Assembly: GCA_046331175.1 (NCBI GenBank)
Contig: JAXLRI010000004.1
Span: 186,001 to 250,000 of the forward strand
Direction: 5' to 3'
DNA length: 64,000 nucleotides
Source: JAWKIW01 sp046331175
GTDB taxonomy: Bacteria > Actinomycetota > Acidimicrobiia > Acidimicrobiales > Acidimicrobilacustridaceae
The position numbers and the translations under genes were made by a program. The notes below the pieces were generated by a model. The model did not search any database and had not been told where the DNA came from. It saw only the letters and a program-made list of their open reading frames with translations. Shown one piece after another: positions 24,974-32,802 of the stretch. Every line of letters starts with the position of its first letter. The stretch's first letter is position 1.

Positions 24974-26751
24974 GGCGCGGTGGTGGGAGCGGTCGCCCCG
25001 CCGACGGCCCGAGGCACGAACAGCGGCCCGATCACCGGGACGTGCAGGAAGCCCTCGACGCCGCCGAACAGCAGGCTGACCCGGGGCAGGTCCGACGGGT
25101 GCTTGAACACCACCATCCGGGGCGCCCACTCGGGCCGGAACTTCTGGTTGAAGGTGCGCAGCGACTCGATCTGGAAGTACGGGTTGAGCTTGCGGACGAA
25201 CCAGCGCACCAGCCGCAGGTGCCACGGGTAGTCGATCTCGGGGTCGAACAGCTTGCCGAGGGTGGCGAAGTTCATCGAGAGGCGCACCACGCCCTGCTCG
25301 GCCAGCCGCAGCGCGGCGTTGGCGATGAGGAACTCGGTCATCCCGTTGGGCGTGCCCGGATCGTGGCGCATGAGGTCGAGCGTGTAGCCGGGTTCGTGGC
25401 CGAGCACGCCGAAGGCGGGGACGATGCGCAGGAAGCCGCCGGGGCGGTCGTCCTCGTCCAGGGCCACGCACAGCAGGAACTCGTCGTCGGCACCGGGGCC
25501 CTTCACGTCCTGGGCGAGCGTCATGGTGAAGCCGCGCTCGGGCGCCTTGCCCCGCCACCGGGCCGAGATGGCGTTCAGCTCGCGCACGAGGTCGGGCGGG
25601 GCATCGCACTCGCGCAGGACCTCGAAGCGGTAGGTGCGGGCGACCCGGCCGACGGACTGGCGGAGGCTCTTGTTCCGCTTGCCCTCGAGCGTGAACGTGT
25701 CGCAGCGGATGATCGCCTCATCCCCCAGGTAGAAGGTGCGCAGGTTGCGAGCCTCGTAGCGCGGCGTGTCCGCCTCGCGCACCGAGAGGAAGGCGGGCTT
25801 CCAGCCCCGGCGCCGGCAGAAGGCGAGGAACTCGTCGAGCACCAGGTCGGCCGAGTCGGGCGGACCGACGGGGTCGCCCGACACCAGCCCGTAGCCGTGG
25901 ATGTAGGTGTAGGCGATGAGCGCCCGGCCGTCGGAGGAGAAGAAGAAGCTCTTGTCGTCGCGCAGGCAGAAGTAGTTGAGGGTGTCCCACCCCGACTCGT
26001 GCAGGATGCGGCGGGCCACCCGCCAGTCGTCGGGGGTGTGGGGGTAGCGGTGGGTGAGCGGCCGCAGCACGAGCACGAGCGCCCACACCAGGCCCACCAC
26101 GCCGAGCACGGCCAGCGACCACACGTACACCGTGGCGAAGCGCCCGTGGAAGGTGTACGGCGTGGCCAGCCCGAAGGACGCGACGGTCTCGAAGGCGCCG
26201 AGGACGTCGACGGGCTGGTCGACGCTGCCCCGGAACACCCACAGCGCACCGAACCCGTAGACGGCGACGACCAGTGCGTAGCGCCAGAGGAACCGGCCGA
26301 GGGCGAACAGGCTGGGTGGGTCGGGCAGGGCGGTGAACCACCGCCGCCAGACCACGAGGAGCGCCAGCGTGACGATCGGGGCGATGCCGGCGGGTGACAG
26401 CGGCGCGGTGAGGTTCACCGTGACGGCCGCCGCAGCGCTCACGCCGACCGCGACGCGCCAGGCCATGCGCTTGCGCTTGCGCACCTGCGGGGCGAGCACG
26501 ACGAGGACCAGGCCGAGGACGACGTCGAAGGAGACCAGCACCGACTGCACGTGCACGTGGAACTGGGTCGGCCGCACGCCGACGAGGGGCGAGAGCCCGA
26601 CGAGGCGGGCCCGGGCCAGCACGACGAGGAGCCCCGTCAGCCCGACCGCGATGCTCGTGGCCCGCACCCGGACGACCCCGTCGGGGTCGCGGCCCACCGG
26701 CGTGCCATCCGTGTCGGGGCGCGGAGCGGTCGACGGGACGGGCCGGGGCAT
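24964..26751 (-). CDS. MprF/LysX-like phosphatidylglycerol lysyltransferase-type protein (DUF2156)
   Basis: 595 aa. Six or so membrane helices occupy residues 30-235. A cytosolic double-GNAT-like DUF2156 domain follows, with DKSFFFSSDGRALIAYTYIHG, VSGDPVGPP, ISARWRGKAPERGFTMTL and YTLDLMRHD. Related proteins use aminoacyl-tRNA to modify phosphatidylglycerol with Lys or Ala, lowering membrane negative charge, or act on other acceptors. No fused lysyl-tRNA synthetase is present. The ATG at 26751 is chosen because TAACGT ends 7 nt upstream (leaderless); a TTG at 26769 is less likely. Confidence 0.85.
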   Translation of the reverse strand: MPRPVPSTAPRPDTDGTPVGRDPDGVVRVRATSIAVGLTGLLVVLARARLVGLSPLVGVRPTQFHVHVQSVLVSFDVVLGLVLVVLAPQVRKRKRMAWRVAVGVSAAAAVTVNLTAPLSPAGIAPIVTLALLVVWRRWFTALPDPPSLFALGRFLWRYALVVAVYGFGALWVFRGSVDQPVDVLGAFETVASFGLATPYTFHGRFATVYVWSLAVLGVVGLVWALVLVLRPLTHRYPHTPDDWRVARRILHESGWDTLNYFCLRDDKSFFFSSDGRALIAYTYIHGYGLVSGDPVGPPDSADLVLDEFLAFCRRRGWKPAFLSVREADTPRYEARNLRTFYLGDEAIIRCDTFTLEGKRNKSLRQSVGRVARTYRFEVLRECDAPPDLVRELNAISARWRGKAPERGFTMTLAQDVKGPGADDEFLLCVALDEDDRPGGFLRIVPAFGVLGHEPGYTLDLMRHDPGTPNGMTEFLIANAALRLAEQGVVRLSMNFATLGKLFDPEIDYPWHLRLVRWFVRKLNPYFQIESLRTFNQKFRPEWAPRMVVFKHPSDLPRVSLLFGGVEGFLHVPVIGPLFVPRAVGGATAPTTAPAP

Positions 26752-26758
26752 CGGCCCG

Positions 26759-26764
26759 ACGTTA
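26759..26764 (-). promoter_or_regulatory. -10 box of a leaderless promoter
   Basis: TAACGT on the minus strand ends 7 nt before the ATG at 26751. Confidence 0.45.
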
Positions 26765-26772
26765 GGCAACGC

Positions 26773-28080
26773 TCAGGAGGTGGAGATGACGCCGAGCCAG
26801 CCGAGGACGGTCTGGCCCACCACCACCACCGCCAGCGTCCCGACGAGGACCACCACGATGGTGGCGACCACCCGGAAGCGCGGGCCGTTCACGGCGTCGC
26901 CGAGCACCGACCGCCGGTTGCACAGCACGAGGATGAACGCCAGCACGATGGGGGCGATCAGCCCGTTCAGCACCTGCATGCCGACCAGCAGCGTGATGAG
27001 GTTGCCCGGGATGAGGGCGATGAGCGCCCCGAGGACGATCAAGCCGGTGAACATGCCCAGGAACAGCGGCGCCTCGCGGAAGGACTTCGACACCGAGCGC
27101 TCGACGCCGACGGCCTCGGCCAGGGCATAGGAGGTCGAGAGCGGCACCACCGCGGCCGCCAGGGCCGAGGCCCCGAACAACCCGAGGCCGAACAGCACGG
27201 TCGCAGCCGAGCCGGCCACCGGCTCGAGCGCCTGAGCTGCGTCGGCCGCCGAATCGAGCGGACCGCTGAACCCGATGGCGGTGGCCGTGGCGATCATCAC
27301 GCACATGGCCACGAGGTTGGCGAAGATCGAGCCGGACACCGAGTCGAAGCGGGTGGCCGGGTAGTCCTCGGTGCCGACGCCGCGGTCGGCCACCGAGGCC
27401 GCCTGGTACAGCTGCATGTAGGGCGTGATGGTGGTGCCGACGAGGGCGATGGCGAGCACCAGGAACGACTGCGAGAGGGTGAAGTGCGGCCAGGCGATGT
27501 TGGCGGCGATCTCCTTCCAGTCGGGGTGCTCGATGATCACGGTGAGCGGATACGTGATGAAGACCAGGCTCAACACCAGGAAGATGCGCTCGGCATAGCG
27601 GTAGGAGCCGAAGACGACGATGGCCCAGATCACGACCGCGGCGATGGGGACCGACAGGTAGCGGCTGACCCCGAACAGCTCGAAGGCGGCGCCGATGCCG
27701 GCGAACTCGGACACGACCAGACCGGCGTTGGCGACGATGAGGCTGACCACCGCGAAGGCGCCGAGCCGCAGCGGGAACTGCTCGCGGATGAGCGACATCA
27801 GCCCCTCGCCGGTGAAGGCGCCGAGGCGGGCCGACATCTCCTGGACCACCACCAGGCCGACCATGATGAACGGCATCAGGAACAGCATCTGGTAGCCGAA
27901 CTGGCTGCCCGCCGACGCGTAGGTGGCGATGCCGCCGGCGTCGTTGCCGGCGTTGGCGGCGATGAGCCCCGGCCCCAGCAGCGCCAGGTAGCCCACCCAC
28001 CGAGGTCGCCGTCGCAGGGTGCGCCGCAGCTGGCCGCCCAGCCGCCGACCCTCGTCGGCGGCCAGCGGCTCCTCGGTCAC
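26773..28080 (-). CDS. NRAMP-family divalent metal transporter, probably magnesium type
   Basis: 435 aa with about eleven membrane helices. The helix-1 motif reads AGNDAGG rather than the canonical DPGN, and helix 6 reads TITPYMQLY rather than the MPHN motif of Mn/Fe transporters. Such substitutions occur in NRAMP-related magnesium transporters (NRMT). The GTG start overlaps the TGA of the upstream gene (GTGA), whose MgtE-type cytosolic domains are typical magnesium sensors. Context and binding-site changes therefore favour Mg2+ uptake; Mn2+ transport is the alternative. The leader peptide upstream of the operon supports the magnesium reading. Confidence 0.85.
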   Translation of the reverse strand: MTEEPLAADEGRRLGGQLRRTLRRRPRWVGYLALLGPGLIAANAGNDAGGIATYASAGSQFGYQMLFLMPFIMVGLVVVQEMSARLGAFTGEGLMSLIREQFPLRLGAFAVVSLIVANAGLVVSEFAGIGAAFELFGVSRYLSVPIAAVVIWAIVVFGSYRYAERIFLVLSLVFITYPLTVIIEHPDWKEIAANIAWPHFTLSQSFLVLAIALVGTTITPYMQLYQAASVADRGVGTEDYPATRFDSVSGSIFANLVAMCVMIATATAIGFSGPLDSAADAAQALEPVAGSAATVLFGLGLFGASALAAAVVPLSTSYALAEAVGVERSVSKSFREAPLFLGMFTGLIVLGALIALIPGNLITLLVGMQVLNGLIAPIVLAFILVLCNRRSVLGDAVNGPRFRVVATIVVVLVGTLAVVVVGQTVLGWLGVISTS

Positions 28081-29432
28081 GACAGGATCCGCGGGAACCG
28101 GAACCGCCCGCGGTCGGGCACGAGGGAGTCGACCACGTCGTCGGCGAGGATGCGACCCACGGGGCGGCCGAGGTCGTCGGTGACGACCAGCGACCAGGTG
28201 CGGGCGTCGACGAGGGCGTTGACGACGTCGTCGAGGCGCGTCTCGGGCCCGACCGTGACGAGGTCCTCGGGGTGGGCCAGGTCGCCCACCCGCTGGTCGG
28301 GCTCGGCGACGAACAGCTCGATCAGGCGGACGTCGTCGATGAGCACGCCCTCGTGGTCGACGACGAGCACGCCGTCGAGGTCGAGGGCGTGGCCCTCGGC
28401 CCGCTCGTCGATGAGGAGCCGGCGGACGGCCGCAACGGAGTCGGAGTCGGGGACCACGACCAGGTTGGTGGTCATGACGCCGCCGGCCGTGCGCTCGCCG
28501 TAGGCCACCAGCGGCGTGAGGGCCTGGGCCACCTCGTCGGGGAGGAGGTCGAGCAGCTCGTGGCGGGACTCCGGGTCGAGCTCGCGCAGGGCCTCGGCGG
28601 CCTCGTCGGGCTCCATCTCGGCGAGCACCTTGGCCGTCTTCTCCGGCGGCAGCTCGCGCAGGAGGTTGGTGAGCTCCTCGGCCTCCATCTCCTCGAGGGC
28701 GTCGGCGGCCTTCTCCTCGCCGAGCACCGCCAGCAGCTCCTCGCGCTGGCGACGGCCGAGGTCCTCGAGCAGGTCGGCCAGCTCGCCGGGGCGGAGCCGG
28801 GCCAGCTCCTGGTTCGGTCGGGTCATGCGGACCGGTCCGTCGGCGCCCTCGGCCTCCTCGCTGAAGGGCTGGACGGCGGCCCAGTCGATGACCTTCTCGG
28901 GCGTGGGACGGCGTCGGGTGCGGGCCGGGCCCAGGCGGCGCAGCAGGGTGCCGAAGCCGATGTCGGCGCCCACCAGTCGGGTGCCGGCCCCGACCCGGGC
29001 CAGGTAGAGGTCGGCGGCGCGGAACACGCGCACGCCGTCGACGTCGACCATCTGGTGGTCGATGACGTCGGCGTTGAGCCGCACCTCGCCGGGGCGGCGC
29101 TCGACGTCGCGCAGGTCGAGCCGCGCCGAACGAAGGCGGATCTCGCGCTGGCCCAGGTCGGCGATCTGGTCGGCCGAGACCCAGAGGGCCCGCCGACCGA
29201 CCCGCACCACGAGGCCGGTGACGAGCGGGTAGGGCTCCCCCTGCCACCGCACGACCACGTCCACGAGACGACCGACCTCGGCGCCGGCCTGGTTGCGGAC
29301 GGGCGCGCCGACGAGCCCGGCGACCGAGACCAGGGCATCCGCGACGGCGTGGTTGGCGGTCAGGCGCTCGCTGCGGCGGCGGCGGCGCTCGCGCAGCGCG
29401 TGGGTGGGGGCGAGCGAGGTGGGGCGGGCCAT
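28077..29432 (-). CDS. Soluble PRC-barrel/MgtE-N/CBS protein, putative magnesium sensor
   Basis: 451 aa with no membrane helix. Two PRC-barrel-like segments (about residues 35-85 and 95-150) precede an MgtE N-terminal superhelix (about 200-300) made of repeats such as LADLLEDLGRRQREELL and AAEALRELDPESRHELLDLL. Two CBS domains follow (about 310-450, for example VLVVDHEGVLIDDVRLIEL and SLVVTDDLGRPVGRI). In MgtE these cytosolic domains bind Mg2+ and gate the pore; here the pore is missing and an NRAMP protein follows with a GTGA overlap. I infer that it gates or senses for that transporter. The ATG has a GGAGGAGG site. Confidence 0.85.
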   Translation of the reverse strand: MARPTSLAPTHALRERRRRRSERLTANHAVADALVSVAGLVGAPVRNQAGAEVGRLVDVVVRWQGEPYPLVTGLVVRVGRRALWVSADQIADLGQREIRLRSARLDLRDVERRPGEVRLNADVIDHQMVDVDGVRVFRAADLYLARVGAGTRLVGADIGFGTLLRRLGPARTRRRPTPEKVIDWAAVQPFSEEAEGADGPVRMTRPNQELARLRPGELADLLEDLGRRQREELLAVLGEEKAADALEEMEAEELTNLLRELPPEKTAKVLAEMEPDEAAEALRELDPESRHELLDLLPDEVAQALTPLVAYGERTAGGVMTTNLVVVPDSDSVAAVRRLLIDERAEGHALDLDGVLVVDHEGVLIDDVRLIELFVAEPDQRVGDLAHPEDLVTVGPETRLDDVVNALVDARTWSLVVTDDLGRPVGRILADDVVDSLVPDRGRFRFPRILS

Positions 29433-29680
29433 GGTGGCCTCCTCCGGGCGCGGACGGACGACGGCAGGCGGGACGTGCCTCGCTCGCGTCGGGCCGAGCC
29501 ACGGGGCCCGGCGTCAACCGGACGGGCTCAGGAGGGGTGCGACGCCGAGGAGGCGTGGGCGGGCTCGCGGCAACTGGGGGGTTCGTCACGCATGCGCCTC
29601 ACCTCCTCGCTGGTGCGACCGGGGATCCCGGTCCGGGGCGCTGGAGCCCGCCGCGGCGGCGGGCCGGGTCGTTTCTACCA
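29433..29680 (-). promoter_or_regulatory. Structured 5' leader of the magnesium-transporter operon
   Basis: A possible -10 TAGAAA lies at 29677-29672. Reading along the minus strand, hairpins occur at 29664-29646 (GCCCGCCG/CGGCGGGC) and 29633-29617 (GACCGGG/CCCGGTC). Inside the leader frame is ACGCC/GGCGT, and after its stop is CGGGCC/GGCCCG. Alternative pairings are possible. An M-box (ykoK) magnesium riboswitch is an alternative explanation, because GGTGAGGC at the leader start resembles its 5' consensus, but most other M-box landmarks are not evident. Confidence 0.45.
29528..29593 (-). CDS. Putative magnesium-sensing leader peptide (MRDEPP... 21 aa)
   Basis: A 21-codon frame starts at the ATG at 29593, with a near-perfect Shine-Dalgarno AGGAGGT (29601-29607) 7 nt upstream, and ends at TGA 29528-29530, 95 nt before the transporter operon. 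The peptide begins MRDEPPSCREPAH. Acidic residues followed by proline right after the start are the feature by which the E. coli MgtL leader (MEPDP...) makes ribosomes drop off at low Mg2+ and so switches on mgtA. Placement ahead of a presumed Mg2+ transporter fits that logic. Hairpins within and after the frame could be the attenuator. Not recognised from any annotated leader; inferred. Confidence 0.6.
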   Translation of the reverse strand: MRDEPPSCREPAHASSASHPS

Positions 29681-29740
29681 CGGGCGGGCAGGCCCGAGAC
29701 AGCCGGCTGAGCAGCTGTTCACCGGCGCGCCACCTGCCGG

Positions 29741-30022
29741 TCAGGACTTGAGCAGGCGGGCCACCGCAGCCACCGCCTCCTCCACCTTGGCGTCCCCCTC
29801 GGCCGGGTCGGTCTCGGCGGCGTGGCGCACGCAGTGGCGGATGTGCTCGTCGAGCAGGCCCAGGCCGACGCTCTGGAGGGCCTTGGTGACCGAGGCGATC
29901 TGGGTCATGACGTCGATGCAGTAGGCGTCGTCTTCGATCATGCCCTGCAGGCCGCGCACCTGCCCCTCGATGCGTCGGAGCCGCTTCAGGTAGTCGTCAC
30001 GGGAGATCGAGTAGCCAGGCAT
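29741..30022 (-). CDS. csoR: Copper-sensing repressor CsoR
   Basis: 93 aa, all helical, of the CsoR/RcnR family. It contains DYLKRLRRIEGQVRGLQGMI at the start, then the Cu(I) ligands: Cys in DDAYCIDVMTQ, and His and Cys in EHIRHCVRHA. It represses copper-efflux genes until Cu(I) binds. The ATG at 30022 is the family start; the extra upstream codons overlap its own operator. It is divergent from copA, and a CsoR box sits in front of each gene. Confidence 0.95.
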   Translation of the reverse strand: MPGYSISRDDYLKRLRRIEGQVRGLQGMIEDDAYCIDVMTQIASVTKALQSVGLGLLDEHIRHCVRHAAETDPAEGDAKVEEAVAAVARLLKS

Positions 30023-30042
30023 AGGGTCGGGGGGTATCCTAC
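30020..30042. promoter_or_regulatory. CsoR operator, csoR side
   Basis: Motif CATAGGGTCGGGGGGTATCCTAC, given in two parts as CATAGGGTCGG and GGGGTATCCTAC. A near-identical copy stands before copA. It overlaps the csoR start codon. On the minus strand its end reads TAGGAT, usable as the csoR -10. Confidence 0.8.
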
Positions 30043-30091
30043 ACCGACGGCAGCGTGGTGCGGCGCCGGTGCCGCTGTGACCTCCGACCAC

Positions 30092-30120
30092 TGGACCCAC
30101 ATAGGGTGGGGGGGTATCCT
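30092..30120 (+). promoter_or_regulatory. copA promoter
   Basis: TGGACC (30092-30097), a 17-bp spacer and TATCCT (30115-30120). The -10 lies inside the CsoR box and ends 6 nt before the ATG, so the message is probably leaderless. Confidence 0.6.
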
Positions 30121-30122
30121 AC
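30100..30122. promoter_or_regulatory. CsoR operator, copA side
   Basis: Matches the first box in 22 of 23 bases and in the same orientation. The GC core flanked by AT ends is typical of CsoR sites. Confidence 0.82.
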
Positions 30123-30126
30123 GACC

Positions 30127-32514
30127 ATGACCACGACGCCCCCGACCCCAGACGCGGCCCACTCGGCCAGCGAGCGGCTCGACCTCCCGGTCGAGGGGAT
30201 GACCTGTGCGTCGTGCGCCACCCGGATCGGCAAGGGCCTCCGCAAGCTCGACGGCGTCGAGCAGGCCGATGTGAACCTGGCCACCAAGAAGGCCACCGTC
30301 GTCTTCGACCCGCAGCTCGTCGACCTGGGCGACCTGCGGGCCAAGGTCGAGTCGCTCGGCTACTCGGTCCCCGCTCCCCCGCCGTCCCGCCACGACCACG
30401 CCGGCCACCACCACGACCCCGCCGGCCACGGCGACGGCCCCGAGGCCCAGCACGACGATCACGGCGGCCACGGCGGCCACCAGCACGAGTCGCTCGACGA
30501 CGCCGCCGAGCGGCGGCTCACCCGACGCCTGGTCGCGGCCGCCGCCCTCACCGTGCCCGTGGTGCTGGTCTCCATGGTGCCGGCCCTGATGTTCACCGGC
30601 TGGCAGTGGCTGGCGTTCGCGCTGTCGACACCGGTCGTGTTCTGGTCCGGCGCCCAGTTCCACCGCGCCGCCTGGGTGAACCTGCGCCACGGCGCCGTCA
30701 CCATGGACACGCTCATCTCGGTGGGCACGCTGGCGGCGTGGACCTGGTCCACCGTGGCGCTGCTGTTCCTCGGAGCCGCCAGCCAGGACGCCGGCATGGG
30801 GTCGATGGCCGGCATGGAGGCCGTCCCCGCCTCCACCCCCGCCCACGTCTACTTCGAGACCGCCGCGGTGGTCACCACCTTGATCCTGGTGGGCAAGTGG
30901 CTCGAAGCGCGGGCCATGCGACGGTCGGGCGACGCCCTGCGGGCGCTGGCCGAGCTGGGCACCAAGACCGCCCGGCTGGCCGACGGCCGCGAGATCCCCA
31001 TCGACGACCTGGTCGTGGGCGACCGCTTCGTCGTGCGCCCCGGCGAGAAGGTCGCCACCGACGGCGTGATCGTCGACGGCCACTCGGCGGTCGACCTGTC
31101 GCTGCTCACCGGCGAGCCGGTGCCCGTCGAGGTCGGCCCCGGCGATGCCGTCGTCGGCGCATCGGTCAACGCCAACGGCTCGCTCGTGGTCGAGGCCACC
31201 AAGGTCGGCGCCGACACCGCGCTGGCCCAGATCGTCCGGCTGGTCGAACAGGCCCAGGGCAGCCGCGCCCCCGTGCAGCGGCTGGCCGATCGGGTCAGCG
31301 CCATCTTCGTCCCCGCGGTGATGGTCCTCTCGGTCGTCACGCTGGTGGGCTGGTTCCTCACCGGCCATGACGCCAACGCCGCCTTCACCGCGGCCGTGGC
31401 GGTGCTGATCATCGCCTGCCCGTGCGCCCTGGGGCTGGCCACGCCGACGGCGATCATGGTCGGCACCGGCCGCGGCGCCCAGCTGGGCGTGATCATCAAG
31501 GGCGGCGAGGTGCTCGAGAGCACCCGCCAGACCGACGTGGCCGTGGTCGACAAGACCGGCACGGTCACCGAGGGCCGCATGCAGCTGGTCGACGTCAGCG
31601 CCGCTCCCGGCGTGGACGCCGACGACCTGCTGCGGCGGGCCGCCGCCCTCGAGGATCGCTCCGAGCACCCCATCGCCGCCGCCGTGGCCTCCGGCTGGCG
31701 CCAGCGCACCGGCGAGGACGTCGCTCCGGTCGTCGACGGGTTCGACAGCCTGCCCGGTCGCGGCGTGCGCGGGGCGGTCGACGGGATCGACGTCCACGTC
31801 GGGCGCCGCGCCCTGTTCGCCACCGTCCCCGACCACGTCGAGGCGGCGGCCGCCGCCGCCGAGGAGGCCGGTCGCACCGCCGTGCTCGCCGGCTGGGCCG
31901 ACCAGCCCGGCGGCGAGCCCGTCGCCCGCGGCGTCCTCGTGGTGGCCGACCGGGTCAAGCCGACGAGCCGCGAGGCCGTGGCCGACCTCCACGGCCTCGG
32001 CCTGGAGGTGGTGCTGCTCACCGGCGACAACCAGCGGACGGCCGAAGCCGTCGGCGCCGAGGTCGGCGTCGATCGGGTCGTGGCCGAGGTGCTGCCCGCC
32101 GACAAGGTCGACGTGGTCGCATCGCTCCAGGCCGAAGGCCACCACGTCGCCATGGTGGGCGACGGGGTCAACGACGCCCCCGCCCTGGCCACCGCCGACC
32201 TGGGCATCGCCATCGGCACCGGCACCGACGTCGCCATCGAGGCCTCCGACCTCACCATCGTCTCGGGCGACCTGCGATCGGCCGCCGACGCCATCGCCCT
32301 GTCCCGTCGGACCCTGGCCACCATCAAGGGCAACCTCTTCTGGGCCTTCGCCTACAACGTGGCCGCCATCCCGCTCGCCGCCCTCGGCGTGCTCAACCCG
32401 ATGATCGCCGCTGGGGCCATGGCCTTCTCGTCGGTGTTCGTCGTCACCAACTCCCTCCGGCTGCGCCGCTTCCGCGGCGCCCGCCGCTCCCCCACCCCGG
32501 AGGTCTCCCCATGA
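30127..32514 (+). CDS. copA: Copper-exporting P1B-type ATPase CopA
   Basis: 795 aa. An N-terminal HMA domain with the metal site GMTCASC (residues about 24-30) is followed by a His/Asp-rich linker (HDHAGHHHD...). Eight membrane helices follow, with the transport motif CPC in IIACPCALGLATPTA and the actuator TGEP. Phosphorylation site DKTGT, nucleotide-binding SEHPIAAA and hinge GDGVNDAPAL are all present. Thus it should be an active Cu(I) efflux pump in the plasma membrane. It is likely leaderless from the promoter inside the CsoR box, and its stop overlaps the copZ start (ATGA). Confidence 0.96.
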   Translation: MTTTPPTPDAAHSASERLDLPVEGMTCASCATRIGKGLRKLDGVEQADVNLATKKATVVFDPQLVDLGDLRAKVESLGYSVPAPPPSRHDHAGHHHDPAGHGDGPEAQHDDHGGHGGHQHESLDDAAERRLTRRLVAAAALTVPVVLVSMVPALMFTGWQWLAFALSTPVVFWSGAQFHRAAWVNLRHGAVTMDTLISVGTLAAWTWSTVALLFLGAASQDAGMGSMAGMEAVPASTPAHVYFETAAVVTTLILVGKWLEARAMRRSGDALRALAELGTKTARLADGREIPIDDLVVGDRFVVRPGEKVATDGVIVDGHSAVDLSLLTGEPVPVEVGPGDAVVGASVNANGSLVVEATKVGADTALAQIVRLVEQAQGSRAPVQRLADRVSAIFVPAVMVLSVVTLVGWFLTGHDANAAFTAAVAVLIIACPCALGLATPTAIMVGTGRGAQLGVIIKGGEVLESTRQTDVAVVDKTGTVTEGRMQLVDVSAAPGVDADDLLRRAAALEDRSEHPIAAAVASGWRQRTGEDVAPVVDGFDSLPGRGVRGAVDGIDVHVGRRALFATVPDHVEAAAAAAEEAGRTAVLAGWADQPGGEPVARGVLVVADRVKPTSREAVADLHGLGLEVVLLTGDNQRTAEAVGAEVGVDRVVAEVLPADKVDVVASLQAEGHHVAMVGDGVNDAPALATADLGIAIGTGTDVAIEASDLTIVSGDLRSAADAIALSRRTLATIKGNLFWAFAYNVAAIPLAALGVLNPMIAAGAMAFSSVFVVTNSLRLRRFRGARRSPTPEVSP

Positions 32515-32720
32515 CCCGCATCTACGACGTCCCCGCCATCTCCTGCGGCCACTGCAAGATGGCGATCGAGGGCGAGGTGGGCCAGGTCGCCGGCGTCGAG
32601 TCCGTCGTCGTCGACGTCGAGGCCAAGCAGGTCACCGTCGAGGGCGCCGCCACCGACGACGCCATCCAGGCCGCCATCGACGAGGCCGGCTACGAGGTCG
32701 CCGGCGTCGTCACGGCCTGA
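32511..32720 (+). CDS. copZ: Copper chaperone CopZ (HMA domain)
   Basis: 69 aa, a single heavy-metal-associated domain with the Cu(I) site CGHC (residues about 12-15) in YDVPAISCGHCKMAIEGEV. It carries Cu(I) to CopA in the cytoplasm. The ATG overlaps the copA TGA (ATGA), with CGGAGGT upstream, so it is translationally coupled. Confidence 0.94.
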   Translation: MTRIYDVPAISCGHCKMAIEGEVGQVAGVESVVVDVEAKQVTVEGAATDDAIQAAIDEAGYEVAGVVTA

Positions 32721-32758
32721 CCGGACCCCGACCGGTCCCCGCCAGCTCCGCCACGAGT

Positions 32759-32784
32759 GCCGGCCCGGCCCGCGCCGGGCCGGC
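32759..32784. terminator. Strong bidirectional hairpin between copZ and the alcohol dehydrogenase gene
   Basis: Eleven-bp arms GCCGGCCCGGC and GCCGGGCCGGC with a 4-nt loop lie between two convergent stops. No U-run follows on either strand. Confidence 0.5.
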
Positions 32785-32802
32785 GGCGCGCCCAGGCGCC
32801 GG

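Noticed and set aside
29470..29620. M-box (ykoK) magnesium riboswitch as the main call
   Set aside because: GGTGAGGC at the 5' side fits, but that same sequence is explained by the Shine-Dalgarno of the leader frame, and other conserved M-box blocks are not clearly present. Kept only as an alternative.
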